Shown: positions 1-12,682, counted from the stretch's first letter. The stretch: DNA of 64,000 nucleotides from Larimichthys crocea (GCF_000972845.2 NC_040028.1:15870871-15934870), one strand, 5' to 3'. Program-made: numbers and translations. The notes: generated by a model from the sequence alone, not told the origin.

Positions 1-675
1 AGGCAGAGAAAAGGCCATAATAATTTGAATCCTATAAGCGCCTCAATATCCAGCTGTAAAATGGAACATCCTAGATGTTCCTAGCATGTAAATTCAGATA
101 GATATTTACAAAGCCAGTATCTTTCTGTGCTATAAATTCAGTTTTATTTAAATGCCAGCATTAAGTATTCAGTGGTGGTTATGTTTTACCATTTGGTTTC
201 TCATACGATTCAGATTATTACAGCCTTCCCTTTACCTCCATAAAACATCAGTGCCCAAAGCATTAATGTTTCAACACTTTGTGTTTACTCTTTCATGAAT
301 AACAGGCAGAGACAGAAGGTGCATGGCAACATTAAGCAATATTTGTGATATTAAATTGAATCCAGTAATGCAATAGGGTGGCCTGCAGCTGGCCTCACCC
401 AATCAGCACCCCAGTCCATGACTGCTTTAACTGCTTTCAACTCATTGTCATACAACAGTTTGATGGCCCCAAACACGCAGCTTAAGTTATTCATATTCCC
501 TGTTGGCTTCAGTCAGCTATTAACACGCAACGCTGTGTAAAGCAATGGGCTTAAATGCGAAAATTGAATCTACTAACGTGCCATTATTTTAAATGCTAAT
601 GAGAAAAAAAAATGTAATGGGTTTGATGGGAAACAGCAGGACCCAGGTGAAGTAGTAATGCTTGAAATTACTTAC
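1..675 (-). other. gpc6: Glypican intron 4, first part
   Basis: Non-coding sequence following the exon 4 donor at 675. I searched the minus strand for the next glypican exon (expected to read AMLLVAERLEGPFN or similar) and did not find it, so intron 4 extends past the left edge. The sequence is AT-rich and I see no repeat family in it. Confidence 0.85.
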
Positions 676-841
676 CGATGTAAAGGTTCCACTCTGGATC
701 CAGATCGGCTTGGTTGGCCAGACAGCCCTTCATGACATTGAGGCAGTAGTTCTTACAGGGTTTAACCGATGGCATGCCCTGACAAAACGGGCAGTACAGC
801 ATCTTTGTCATTGCTCGGATACATGCTGGAGTGCTGCTTAC
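676..841 (-). CDS. gpc6: Glypican-6-like, coding exon 4 (Cys-rich region)
   Basis: Codes for residues 235-289 plus the first base of codon 290. The acceptor (ctcttgcag) ends at 842 and the donor GTAAGT begins at 675. The exon starts in phase 0, directly after the Lys that ends exon 3, and ends after ATC-G, which fits the usual Ile-Asp codon split in the family. It carries the signature Cys pattern of the glypican core: C241, C251, C254, C263, C267 and C274, in the contexts [16 protein letters not shown] and [12 protein letters not shown]. This text resembles vertebrate GPC6 more than GPC4 (which has MIYCSHC) or GPC5 (which has CLAHMAELN). The glypican core is a secreted, GPI-anchored, all-alpha domain that carries heparan sulfate and tunes Wnt, Hedgehog and BMP signalling at the cell surface. 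The next exon lies outside the window. Confidence 0.96.
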
Positions 842-965
842 CTGCAAGAGCACAGAGTGTGACAGCAAAGCCATTAGGACCTGGGCAGCTTGTACAGAAA
901 TCACAGAAAATCACATAGTTCAGTAATTGCAGGATGATTTAAACGTTTGTTATTTCTTTTTACTT

Positions 966-1155
966 AAAAGACCAGTGGTTTTTAGTGACATCTAGTGGTG
1001 TAGTTGCTGATTGCAATCCCCTCATGTCACCCCTCCTTACTACAGGTTTGTCTGGTGGTTCAATAGCTGCATGTGTAGATGCATAAAACGGCTTTCCTGA
1101 GGTTATAAAAACATAATGATTCTGATTTCCAGGTGATAATTGACTAATGAAAATA
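966..1155 (+). mobile_element. MITE-like repeat, left part (copy 1 of 4)
   Basis: Begins aaagaccagtggtttttagtgacatctagtgg and resembles the left part of a very common teleost repeat whose ends read roughly GGTCCAGTGTGTAGGATTTAG, with an inverted copy at the far end. Homology runs to ccaggtgataattgactaatgaaaata, where the pogo-like element begins. The right part is not seen on the other side. Other copies in the window are at 32115-32327, 48240-48365 and 51111-51335. Confidence 0.6.
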
Positions 1156-1723
1156 TATTTTCCGGACTATAAGCCGCTATTTTTTCCCCCACGCTTTGAA
1201 CCATTGAACCGGCCTATACAAAGATGCGGCTTTTCTATTGATTTTTCTTCAGCCGCCAGGGGGGCGCTCTAACGGGAAGTGCAAAAACGAGACAGACAGG
1301 GGAAGTCAGTGCAAAGAAGAACACGCTAGTTTTTATTTAGCACATGCAACACAACGACGACGACGAATTATTGAAGGCGAATTATTTTCACACCCTCTCC
1401 CCCTCATCGTGGAAAGCACACGAAGAAGTTTGTATGATGCAGCTTTTAAGTTGAAGGCCGTCGATCTGGCTATCCAGGAAGGAAATAGAGCTGCTGCACG
1501 TAAGCTTGGCGTTAATGAATCCATGGTGAGACGTGTTACAGGCACTGTTCGGACACAACAACAGTTCAGGTATATAAATAAACATTTATGGTACAAAATC
1601 TTTCTGTGTATCCGGTAAATATAATTTCTCAACCTGGATATCGGCGGCTTATAGTCTGTTTTTTTTTTTTTTTTAATGTAGGGTTCGGCTTATATTCAAG
1701 TGCGCTCTATAGTCCGGAAAATA
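1156..1723 (+). mobile_element. Pogo/Tigger-like DNA transposon remnant with TIRs
   Basis: The two ends are inverted copies: TATTTTCCGGACTATA at 1156-1171 and its reverse complement at 1708-1723. The outermost TA on each side fits the TA target duplication of Tc1/mariner-pogo elements. Next to each end are further copies of the 'ataagccg' motif. The interior carries a relic of transposase (separate entry). At 568 bp it is a non-autonomous, internally deleted copy. Confidence 0.7.
1400..1545 (+). pseudogene. Pogo-type transposase N-terminal HTH relic
   Basis: Within the TIR element, one plus-strand frame reads RRSLYDAAFKLKAVDLAIQE and then GNRAAARKLGVNESMVRR. This is the N-terminal psq/CENP-B-like helix-turn-helix of pogo-family transposases, used to bind the TIRs. 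The sequence after MVRR no longer resembles a transposase (the usual W-R-x-Q is lost), and the DDE catalytic domain is absent. It is a fragment, not a working gene. Confidence 0.6.
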
Positions 1724-1735
1724 CGGTTGTTGCTC

Positions 1736-1953
1736 CTTTTTTTTTCTTTTTTAAAGATTATTTTTTTGGACTTTTTATGTCCTTAATGATAGGACAGCTG
1801 AAGATAGACAGGAAGCAGGGGGCAGAGAGAGGGGGGAATGACACGCAGTGAATGGCCGTCCGACGTGGGATTCGAGCCGGGGCCGGCTGCGGCGGGGACT
1901 GTAACCTCCACACACGGGGCGGCCGCTTAACCCACTACGCTACCGACCGCCCC
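1736..1953 (-). mobile_element. tRNA-derived SINE with target site duplication
   Basis: On the minus strand it begins with GGCGGTCGGTAGCGTAGTGG, containing an A box (TAGCGTAGTGG). A B box (GGCTCGAATCC) follows about 60 bases on. These are the Pol III promoter of a tRNA-like head. The body (aatgacacgcag, gacaggaagcagggggcag on the plus strand) is a well-known fish SINE, and it ends in an A-rich tail (plus-strand T run at about 1737-1770). It is flanked by a 13-base target duplication, ACGGTTGTTGCTC at 1723-1735 and ACGGTAGTTGCTC at 1954-1966, with one mismatch. Confidence 0.8.
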
Positions 1954-4900
1954 ACGGTAGTTGCTCTTTATCAGAATACTACTCAGTCAGTTGGTGACAG
2001 TCAGTTATTGTTTTGAAAAAAAAGTTGCTGTCAAAGATTTGTGGAAGGCCGATGAAAAGGCCGGACACGAGTTAGAGATGCTCTGCTGACACAGAAGACT
2101 TTTGAGCCTTTGTGAGCACTGTGTGATCACCGTCTGACAACATGACCTGGATTTAACTGTCAAACACTGAATAAAAACAAACGCTTATTTGCCCATTCAT
2201 CATTAACATTCATTAACACCATTTGTTAACCGTCAAGTATTTCGGATTTCATTTCTCTCTCTTTTAATTTTAATGACTTCACATTAGACAAATAACATTG
2301 TGTTGTTGTGAGACGGATGGAATTTGATTAGTGTCATTAGGCGTCAGGTTATAAACAGGGAATACAAAAGCCTGAACACATTTCAAAACTCAACTGACTC
2401 AATTGAATAAATGACTTAATTGAGCGTGTATTTGTTTTTTGCCTAAAACATCTATCAGTTATTTAAAGCCGCTCTAAAAACAGGACTCTGTTAAAGATTT
2501 AATAATAAGTTTAAGTGTGTAAATCATAAACAAAACTTGATTTAGAAATGCTGAAACAAAATCACCTATTACAAAAAACAGTAGTCTTATGTTGTGTTTA
2601 CTTCACTTCACATTCAAAAGGTCTTGGTCAGTAGCACGGGGTCATTTAAGCGGGAGAAATGTAAATCAATTTATTAGCCACAATTAAATTCACAAGGCTT
2701 TTAAAGAGAGTGGAAAAGACAACATGATGAGTCCGTTAAACAACAAATTGTGGCACTGATTAGGTTTGAATTTGTTCCAGAAATGCTGCTATTCTAATCC
2801 AAAAGTAAGATCTCCGTATTACAACTCACTGAACAAATGTTTTTTTCCGAGACAGATTTTCATTTTGATTATCTGATCGATAACAATGGAAAATTTGTGC
2901 AGATCAAGAGGTCCTTTAGTCGTTTTAGGGAGGAAGAATTAGCTGATCTGAACTAAGCACCTGGCTCATTTAGGCTGGATTGGAGTTTCTAAGGATAAAT
3001 AGAGTTGTATGTTGTATAAATAGTCCTCTCAGGCTTAAATCCCAAAGTTCTCTATTGTATATAAAACTACTTGACTGGTGTGACTTGAATAGAGGTCACT
3101 CCGGTGAACGGCTGGGATTGCACAAACTATAAATAAACGTTTTTTATCTGTGTCATTCAGGTGGTATTGTGATAGTGAGGGAACAAACTACATAAAACAA
3201 CTGACCACTGCCTGAATCAGCTGTTCTCTGCTGTAGTGCATTCAGGCCACATGAGTAGACTCTGTACGGACCAAAGTGCAACATCTTATCAGTGACTGTC
3301 TGTTTTGCCATGTGTAAACTAGAATAGTGACATTTCAGATACCAAATACAAACCTGACTGCGTCTGCGCCTTGTATTTTACTGATTTTATTAGATGTTTC
3401 TATAGAGCACAGTACACTCAACATTCTTATCCTCAACACGCAAATGCTTGCACTCTGGTGCCCTGTCAAGATGTCTGAAGTGAAAGCTCCTGGGTCGCAG
3501 CTAATGGACTTTTTTTTTTCTGTGTTCCGCGAAGCACCAACAAGCTTCTTATTAAACATCTTTCAGGCTGAAAATACATTTCCAGACTAAACAGACACAC
3601 ACTTACTAATGTCTCATTTCCTTTACAAACATAAAAACATTAAATAGTTCTTATAGGAGGGCTGCAGTAATCGTTTTTTGACACATCTAACTCTTGTTCT
3701 ATAGACAATGCATTATTGGACTTACTGGAGAAATGCTTCTGTTAAATGAATATGATGTTCTAAATTTCACACAGAGTTGCAAGGCTATCACACTTATTAA
3801 AGCTTTGTTGTTGCTGGGCGACCACAGAACGAGTTAATGTTAATAGCCAGTGACTCAGTCAGAGGATAGAAAAGGCATCAATCGTCAGCATCAGCACTGC
3901 CACATCTAAAGCTATCTAAGTAAATAGTAATATTGCTGTAAAGCAAGTTGTTCGAGCCTAAACTATAAAAAGTTTGACCCAATGAGATGAAGATCTATGC
4001 TAAACTTGAACTCAAATCCAACTGTAGTAATGTTTTATTTGTTCATAACACTTTTAAAAACAACTTTAGAAAGTGATTTGCAGTAAAAAGAGGACGATAT
4101 GGCCAGAAGGTAAAGAAATAAAGAAAATACATGGATAAAAAAAATGTAAAGAATGAGATGACAATTAAAATTCCCCCAAAACAACAATAAAATAATAATA
4201 GAAAGATCATTTTACCTGCCAGGGGGTTCTGGGCAACACAGACATAACCACTCTTTATGACAAACAAAGATTTTGGATACACTTAAAGACCCAAAGAGCC
4301 CGTGCCAAAAGATCTCAGGTTTGTGAAGAATTAACTGATCACAGAACAATAGCCTGACCAAGCAAAGCTTTTAAAAACAAGCAATGAAATCTTAATTTCT
4401 AAAACGGACAGTGCAGAGCAGCAAAGATCGGTTTATTACGGTCAATTTCCTCAGACTGTGTTAAAAGTCCGGCAGCAAGATTTTGTCTTAGAGCTGTAGT
4501 CGATGGATATTGCTGAAACCAGAATAAAGTGAGCTACAGTAGTAGTCAGGCCTGGAGGAGACAACGTGACCTTCAGCAGGTCTACAAATTAGAGAAATGA
4601 CCTGATCTTGGAGATATGTGTTAATGTTTGATGTGCCTGCACCCCTGCCTCTTTCTCAACCCAGTGGTAACTGTCATAAAGAGAGGGGGTGGAAGTATTT
4701 TTGAAATATACACAAACATACTGTAACACATCACCTCACGGACTACTGCCGTGATTTGTCACGTACTAAATTGACGCCAAGTATTCTAAAAATGTCAACA
4801 TCTGTCACAGCTGACACAGATGTAGGGCAGACTCACAAAGTAGAATCTGGTTTAGAGGTCATCATTTTTAAACTCTTGTAACTTTTACAACAAAAATAAA

Positions 4901-5842
4901 AATAGTTGCCTTCAATACAAATCATCCCTTTAATATTAAGAGAGATGATATTAATGATATTTTGTCATTCTGAGTTATGAAAATGTTCCAACAACGACAA
5001 GTAAAAACAGAAGTGACGACCTGTTTTCCGTCTTATTGTATGAAAATAGAAATGACTCAATGAATGATTCCTCACATGGCAGATGTTCACGTAGCGATAT
5101 ACGCTGGCGGCGTGCCGTGCATATTCTAACGTTTTTATTTTACAAAACCAATTAACACTTACCGTGGCTTTAATGGAGATGCAGCACAATGTTGCCAAAC
5201 TGTTTACACCTTTGCATCTGTCAAATCCCTTGCCGTCTTACTACAGTGAGTGCATTCAGATAACAAAACATACTCTTTTCAGTTGCCCGCATAATTTAAA
5301 ATATCCTAAGTATCAATAAGCAGACAGATGATTATAAGATTTTAATCACTTCAAATAAACAGAGGCAGATGTACTGTTTTTTTAGGGTAATGATCTGGGA
5401 CAAGTATGAGCTTTGTTTGTGAGATGCAGACACGGGTTTCTGCTTCTACGAAGCTCCGCAGGGTTTTTTTTTTGTTTTGTCTCTTAAGCTGTGAAAAGAT
5501 ATAAAGCACTACATCATCTACTTTAATTCAATATATATCCCAGCTGCAATAAGCATGGATGTCACATCCTAGAGGCACTGTGCAACAGTCACCTCTAGCA
5601 GGGTGTCTTATTCCATTATGCTTACACCCAATCCCTCATGACGAGTTTATACCCTGAGGGATCAAAGGGCTGCAGTCCCAGACACATGACCTGGATCTCA
5701 GGTCTCACTGAAATGTCAAGAGGTGAGGCTGGGACATGCTGGCTTGTAAGAAAGTGTAACTCAGTAAACGCATACTAACAACACATCCTCTGTGCTACTA
5801 AATGAGCCTCACCGCTACTACCGAGTAGTGGGAGAGGGGCTG

Positions 5843-5870
5843 ACACACACACACACACACACACACACAC
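5843..5870. repeat. (AC)14 microsatellite
   Basis: Perfect dinucleotide repeat of 28 bases in intron 3. Confidence 0.98.
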
Positions 5871-6493
5871 TGAAGGGAACATGGTTAAAGTTCACTGGGT
5901 GCACCATGGTGGGACTACAAGAAGATGAATGTTGGATTTCTTAAAGAACAGCAGCGTATCCTCTGCAGTGTCTTCCTCTCTGTGTCTGATGATCGAGGGT
6001 TACTATATTTTTACTGACTTGTGTTTATATACTGTACAGTAGGTCTATAAATATTTATAATAGTGTTGATAATCCAATCCATCTGATATCAATACAGTTG
6101 TGAAAGGAAACCAGGGTGGCTGGGGATTTGCAGCATAGTGTTGATCAGTGCTTCGCTCATCCCATCAGGAGGCGTGCAGAAAAAAAAGCCCTGTTGTTGT
6201 TGAGTGTGACTAAATCCGAGCCTTCTTGCTTTCCCTTTAATCTTACTTTGTACATGATCAAAACTACACACACACACACCATTCCCAGGGCAGTATGATA
6301 TACTGCAGGAGCTGCATTAAGATTACATCGCATCAAACAGAATAGTAAGGCTACAGCATGATTAATGGCCTCTGTATACTGGGTGAACAAATATTAGGCA
6401 ATAGAGCAATAAACAGTGATGGTAGAAATTTCTTTCCTCTTCTTTTTCATTGTCTGGGAATTTCTCCTGAGTAATCCACATAGCCTTCAAGAC

Positions 6494-6510
6494 TTTTTTT
6501 TTTTTTTTTT
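6494..6510. repeat. T17 homopolymer
   Basis: Uninterrupted T run in intron 3, about 320 bases past the exon 3 donor in gene order. Confidence 0.95.
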
Positions 6511-6826
6511 ACTAGACACCACCTGAACAAGATGCCTTGAGCCCCAAACGTCCTGAGGACATGCAGCTAAGAGAGAACACATTAGTTAGAAATGTATCTG
6601 GGAGGAACCTGTTCATAGTGGAAAACCAGGGGGAGATGTGTGTTTGCTGCAAAAACACCAAACAATTTCAAAATTTGTGAAGTGCAGCAAGTCTTAATTT
6701 GCAGAAAAAAAAAATAGAAAAAATAAAAATGCAGCATATTTTCCGACAGAAGCAACAAGTGAAATGTGGTTTTGTTTCAGGTTTGTAAAGCAGCTGATCA
6801 GATTGTTTTATGGTGAGCACGTTTAC

Positions 6827-7218
6827 CTTAGACACTCTCTGGGCCACCTCCCGGCCTACAGAGAGCCCTTGGACAAATGTGCGTGCAGCGATGAATGCCC
6901 GGGTAACCTGAGCCTTGAGCTTCCTGGGCACGTCTCCAAAGGGCTTGAGCTGGTCGGTGTACTTACTGATACACTCCAGATAGTCCTCAGTAATAACGTA
7001 CTGGGAGTTGAGCAGCGTGAACATACGCTCCAGCAGCCGCGACCAAAAGTCATTAAGCATTTCCTCCAGGTTAACATTTCCTCCCGTGTAATAGCGCTTC
7101 AGCTCGGCGAACAGGTTCTCAAAGACCTCCGAGTTCTGCATGTAAGGCTTGCCGTAAGTCCTCACAAACATCTCATTCAGGGATCTCTCTGTGTTCTCCA
7201 GTAGCTCCAGGAAGAATT
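6827..7218 (-). CDS. gpc6: Glypican-6-like, coding exon 3 (helical core)
   Basis: 392 bp coding for residues 104-234. The first two bases complete the Glu codon split with exon 2. The acceptor (ttcttatcccag) ends at 7219, and the donor AAG|GTAAAC lies at 6826. The translation contains the highly conserved glypican block [18 protein letters not shown], then [12 protein letters not shown] and LLERMF, a conserved Cys at 186 (YLECISKY), and [10 protein letters not shown] with [14 protein letters not shown]. The TGGNVNLEE and [12 protein letters not shown] stretches favour GPC6 over GPC4. There is no frameshift or stop, so the exon looks functional. The longest open frame here runs past the true 3' splice site into intron 3 and begins at an internal Met (residue 120), so it should not be taken as a gene by itself. 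Confidence 0.97.
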
Positions 7219-8289
7219 CTGGGATAAGAAGAAAGAAAAGAAAAAAAAGTGTTACTTATCATCTGATTTTCTTTCATGTTTGGTTGTGTGAGTACAGATT
7301 ATACTGCACAAACATAGACGTGCCTTGATAAGATGAACTGGAACTTTGCCTAAATCTGAGATTGAAACAGAATTGCAGCAAAATTACATTAAACGTGTCT
7401 GATTGCAAGATAGAACGCTGCTTAAAAAGGGGAAATCTGCTTGATTGCGATGCCGACAGCAAACAACCCCAAAAAAAATACAAAAATAGTAAATCAATTA
7501 TGGCTTTTGATGTTGATTTCATTTTGAAGAGATTTCACAGCTTGGTTGAGTTTTATCTCCAGCAAACCACTTTTGACTCGAAGGGAGCCCTCCTCATATA
7601 TTTCTGGAAAGCAATAAGCTCTGTGTTTGCAGTGAGCTCTGTATTGTCCATAGCTCACCTGCAAACCCAAAACACATTCTTGTACCTTGATAGAAAGGAT
7701 ATATAGTGCTGAATGATTTCCTATAAAGGGATTTGCACTGGAGTATTGTTCCATATGCAGGAAGCATAAGGCTGTCAGGTGAAGTCAAAGTATCCTTCAA
7801 TACGATTATGACTCCGCGGTGTAGTTTGTCTGTATGATTTGCAGCCGTCCTTTTTAGGCACCACTTGCTGTTTGCCTCATGACCTCTATGACTCACCAGA
7901 AACCGGGATGAGATGATAATATTTCTGACCATCTGTTATCCATAATGATAGTCCTGTCTTTCAAAGGAATGAGTTTAAAATTCAAATTGGCTTCCAAACT
8001 CTGCACATTTGACTGCAAAGTGAAATAGTTCAAGACTACTCAGAGGAAACTCATAAAAGGGTAGTGGAGATTCCAGTCTTTTCTGAGGCGATGTGTCAAA
8101 TTCAAGCCTTTAAAGCGACATTAATTGGTTTTATTGTGGCAGCAGAAACAGCTGTACACACAATATTGACATATCATCGCCCTGTAAAGTTGATACGGTC
8201 AGCATGTTAACAAACAGTGAAATGTCCCCTGTACCTTTATACTATTATAAACAGTTTGTTGAGATGAAACTGAAACTAATGATGATTTT

Positions 8290-8505
8290 AATTATGGCTT
8301 ATTTTGCTGATATTTTTTTTAAATTCTACATTATAGTCACAATTATCCAGAGCTCAAAGTGACATCTTCAAATGTCTTTGTTTGTCTGACCTACAGTCCA
8401 AACCAAATAATTCAGTTTACAGTAATTTAAGACCAAGAAAAGCAGCAAATTGTTATGTTGGAGTGTTTTGATGAATCAAAACAGTCGATGAATAAATAGG
8501 TTAAG
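8290..8505 (+). repeat. Dispersed teleost repeat fragment
   Basis: The text 'gagctcaaagtgacatcttcaaatgtctttgtttgtctgac' followed by 'attcagtttacagtaatttaag' and 'gatgaatcaaaacagtcgatg' resembles a repeat seen in many fish genomes that ends in ATCGATTAATCG-like sequence. I recognise it by wording, not by a named family. Confidence 0.5.
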
Positions 8506-8598
8506 GTAAAATGTTATGCCTAATTACTTTTTCAATATATTTATTTTCTATTTCACCAAAGATTTACCAAAGAGCAGAAGAAGCACATGTCATGAAAT

Positions 8599-8672
8599 TA
8601 AAAAAATACTTAAGTACTTCAAATTTGTACTTAAGTACAGTAATTGAGTAGTTACATTCCACCGCTGCCTAC
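8599..8672 (+). repeat. 'acttaagtac' teleost repeat fragment
   Basis: Contains tacttaagtacttcaaatttgtacttaagtac and ends gtagttacattccaccgctg. This closely follows a common fish repeat ending in TAGTTACATTCCACCACTG. The acttaagta motif recurs as a small inverted structure. Confidence 0.55.
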
Positions 8673-9360
8673 TGTGTCTGGTACATGCTTGAGGAGAGCA
8701 CAAAGACTGACTCCAATCAGTAAAGTTATGGCCCGCAAGAACTGCAGCTTCTATAATTTATATATCTGTTCTTTTATTTATGTGCTTATTATTGTGTCTT
8801 TGGCGTAACACTCTATGATTTTGTTGGTTACATATTGCAACTAGAAAAATTTCTAAAGAAATTTTGAGTGTTGCAATTAAGTTGATTTCAACTGCGGGTA
8901 GCACCATCATCCAAACCAAATCTCCCCTAAGAGATAATAAAGGTGTATTATCTTAGAATTGTTTGATACTTTTCTCTGCGTTCATCACAGTGAGCAGCAC
9001 CTTTTAAATCACATGTAGCCATTTGATCCACTGCAAGTACAGAAACACCTGTATTTCTCACACATCGGTATGATCTGAATTAGCATCCGTAAAGCAGTTC
9101 ACAGCGGCTAGGTCATATGACAAACTGTGACCACATATCCACTAAAGAGATCCATCCCTCTGAGCCATGCACATTACAGTCACTCATCAGAACGGCCCTG
9201 ACAAAAGCGTAATGGATTTGAAGTGGTCATTAGCGCTCGGCGATGCAGGTGAGATTACAGATTACAGCAGTGGGGAGACAAAATGGTATGACTCTCAATT
9301 ACAGCACACAGACTCACATCTGATTAGGTGTATAAGGAGCTGCACACCAAACACAAGGTA

Positions 9361-9511
9361 ACTTAATTTTTCTTATTATTTGTTTCATTGTTGTAGTTTT
9401 ATGCTTTTTACTTTTCTTCTAATCTATAGTTTTTCATGCAACTGCTCTCTTACCTTAAGAACTGTTCTGTATGAAAGGTGCTATATAAATAAATAAAGTT
9501 GAAGTTGAAGG
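9361..9511 (+). mobile_element. LINE 3' tail (L2/Rex-like)
   Basis: Ends in ctgtatgaaaggtgctatataaataaataaagttgaagttgaag. The 'gaaaggtgctatataaataaag' ending plus a short tandem tail (ttgaag) is the typical 3' terminus of L2-type non-LTR retrotransposons in fish. It is heavily 5'-truncated with no coding part. Confidence 0.65.
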
Positions 9512-12500
9512 TGGCAGAACATGCAGGTTGTTATTTTAGATGTTATTACGTGATTCAGACACATCTTCAGCTGCTATCATAACTCACTTGATGTTAGATT
9601 GGAGGGTAAAGGTCACATGCAGAAATGCTCAGTTTCTAATCCTGTATACATTTATTCAGTGCAAAGCTGCTTCTGATTCATCATATGCTATGTGCTCCTT
9701 CTACCATATCATAATTATTGTTCATTAGCATGTCTTGTCAGGTACCACTGAGTGTTAACTACAAGACTTCAGGGCATCTGATAAAATAAGCTTTACTTTC
9801 ACACATTTCTCTGGGACTCTTCAGAGGATACGACTTGGTTTTTTTTTAGGTGTGCACGCACTTTGAAGGATTTCTGACGTCAGGCCACAGTGCACTTATT
9901 CTTTTAGCATTGTTGAAACTGTAGTGGATGAAAGACAGCGACGAGCAGTTATTTAAATATGCAAAGCTTCAAGCGTGATTTTGTGCTTCAGCGACTCATT
10001 TTTAATAGTCAGCGGTGCTGAGCGATATGCACGCTGATTAATGACAGCTTCAAAACTAATTTCATTTAAAAATGTGCATTCTAGAGAAAAAAAAAAAAGA
10101 ACATCTTAATGCGGTTAAGTTCTTAGCCGAGTGCGTCGGCTGAAATATTAATTGAATATAAGCAATGTAGTTAAGGCTAAATGTGTTGTTAATGTGGACA
10201 GTGTATTTGTTAGAATTCTAAGCCCTGTCTCACAGCGATTACAATGAATAATCACATTTCGGACAACCTCAGTATAGACTAAAATATTTAGTAAGTAAAG
10301 TATTTAATCTAATTAGCGAAAATTCATAAGGGATCATATTTTACAATAGCAAATTTGGTGAAATGTCAGAGACTACAAATGATCAGGAACGCTTTTATAA
10401 ATCATCAACACATCTCAGTAATTAAGAGGTCTGTCTATAATTAAAAGCAATACGAGCTGCAAAACAGAGGATAATGATGCTGGAATGCTGGACAGGGTTT
10501 ATTTTAATACTCCCAACTTGCAGAGAGTTCATTACATTTCGCTGATAAAGCCCAGTTTGGCTCCAATTCCTCGCTGTGGGCGCAGAGCTGTTCAGCGGTT
10601 ACACAGAGCCGTTCTCTCTGCAATAAACAGAAAGCCTGCGTTGTTTCGCTTCCACAGCTGCTTGCTCTCACAGAAACCTACTGACGGATGCTCTCCTCCA
10701 TGTCAGAGATGTCAGTAGTCTCTTTTCTGGCAATCTTGAAACACAGCATCCCATTTCTTTAAATCAACGAGCCAGACAATAGAAGATGGCAAGTTGCGTG
10801 CTTTTCATTTCTAAGCAGAACTTAGTTTCTGGAGACAATAGAGACTACGGAGTCTACTTGTAAGCACATAACCAACAGGGGTAGCTGTGCATGGGATGAC
10901 ATCTACCGTGAGGAACCTCGTGGGATGTGGCCTGCAGAATTAATTACTGCAGAGTCTCCTCAACTGTGACCAGCCATAACTTAGGAGGATAAAAAAGAAC
11001 TGGTTTTCCACCACAATTCACTCTTCTTAATTTCAGTAATTCTAAGCTATGAATAAAAACATAGTGTGGTCAGGATACTGTGGCATTAGTTTCCTGGACC
11101 ACATTCTCGCTGGACCACATTGTGTGAGCAGAAATCTATTTATATGTTTGTGCACAAACAAAGTAATCAAGAGTATAAATCAGGCTGCAATCAACACCTA
11201 AAAATTGACATTCACATCATGGGCTCTGGCTAAACACTCAAAACGTGTTGCACAGTTGAATTTCAGTCTTACATTTTGAGCAAATGGTTATGATTGGCTG
11301 GATTTTTTTTTTTTTTTTAATGAAGCGAATCAACACAATGAGGTTGTGTAATTGCTGCAAAATCTCATGAACATGCAGAGAGATAATTTTAGGTAGAAGT
11401 TAATTAATTTGCAGTAATTTCTTGCTAGAATGTGTTAAATGGAGATGATAAAAAAGATTTAGGTGTGTGTGTCAGGAAAACTCCTGTGCCGGGGAACACA
11501 ACTTTGAAAACAGATTTGCAAGATATTGTGTGTATTGATTGAGGTTCAGAAGGATTTTGTTTGACCTGGGCTTATAAAACGGGCTCTGAATCGCATTATC
11601 TTATGCATATGTAAACATTTGATCACTTTTTTTTTACAGAAATATTTGTGAAACTGATGAAAAGTCCAGTAAACTGAATTTAAACTGCATTTGCATTCAT
11701 TCTAGTGAATATAAACTTACTAACTAAAAGTCTGCATATAAAAAGTCCTCTACCGCTGTATTGTCTTTGATTGCAATTATATTTGTGTGTGCTGATAACT
11801 TTACGATATATTACTTCGAGATGAATGCACAGAAAGTTAATTTAGCACGAGATGATTTTTCTGGTCTTCTATGTAATACACATTCCTGCAAGCAACACAT
11901 TGTCAAATCTAGCTGTAATTTATCCGTGAAGCTGTCCTCAGTAAACTGCAAAAAAACAAAAAAAACAACAACTTGCTTGGCCCATCACGCAGCAGAGCAA
12001 ACAGTCATGCCTACACATGGAACTAGCAGTTTTTATTGGCATAAAGAGTACTTCTAATTTTGCATGTCAATCATCAGCCGGGTCCGTCTGCAGAGGGCTA
12101 CTCTGAGTACGATGCTACTGTGGAGAACGGGAACTTTATGTCCGTATTTTCTCGTGTTAATTTATGGGCCATACCCATTAGGAGTCACACAATAGCAATT
12201 AAAAACAATATGAATGTTATGCTGGTGAGTGAAGACAAAAATATCCTCCAATAAATGTCTAAAAGAATCTAGAGACCCTATTTCCTTATATTTAAAAGTT
12301 AACTATCTAACTCCATCAAAAGTATTTGTGTTTTTTTTTTCCTGCCGATGTATAAAAGTTAACGAAGATCTCATCCATCACATTTGAACCCTGTAAAAAA
12401 ATCACACAATCTTTCCAAAACCATTACAGCTTGTCAATCAGAGATCTCACTGAGATCTACAGTCCACATTAAAACCCTACAGTGTACGGCGATACTGAAT

Positions 12501-12682
12501 CCTACCTTCTCTTCCAGTCTCCAACCAGACAGTCCAATAGGACTTCCTAACAGAGAAAGGGTTTTGCTGAGCAAGCATCCCCTTTTCAGCACCACCCAGC
12601 TTCACATTCATCTAGTCACACACATCCACACCTGGTAGCTAGCCAGCTAAGCTGTCTACAGTTGGCAGCTTTTGAAGAGTAA

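Larger units (their letters stand above)
842..6826 (-). other. gpc6: Glypican intron 3
   Basis: About 6.0 kb between exons 3 and 4, with donor GTAAAC and acceptor TTGCAG. The end nearest exon 4 (966-1966) is a stack of three mobile elements, listed separately. The remainder (about 2000-6800) is AT-rich. It holds a CA repeat at 5843-5870 and a T run at 6494-6510, and I recognise no gene or repeat family in it. Confidence 0.85.

Noticed and set aside
1861..1953. Possible tRNA gene (good A and B boxes on the minus strand)
   Set aside because: The cloverleaf does not close, and the boxes belong to a SINE body with an A-rich tail and a 13-base target duplication. It is a SINE head, not a tRNA gene.
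4043..4282. Hydrophobic 79-codon frame that looks like a membrane protein
   Set aside because: The hydrophobicity comes from T-rich, low-complexity DNA (many Phe and Leu codons). It lies within glypican intron 3 and has no conserved features.
12384..12638. Short Ser/Thr-rich plus-strand frame in intron 2
   Set aside because: No motif, no splice context and no repeat similarity. Chance frame.
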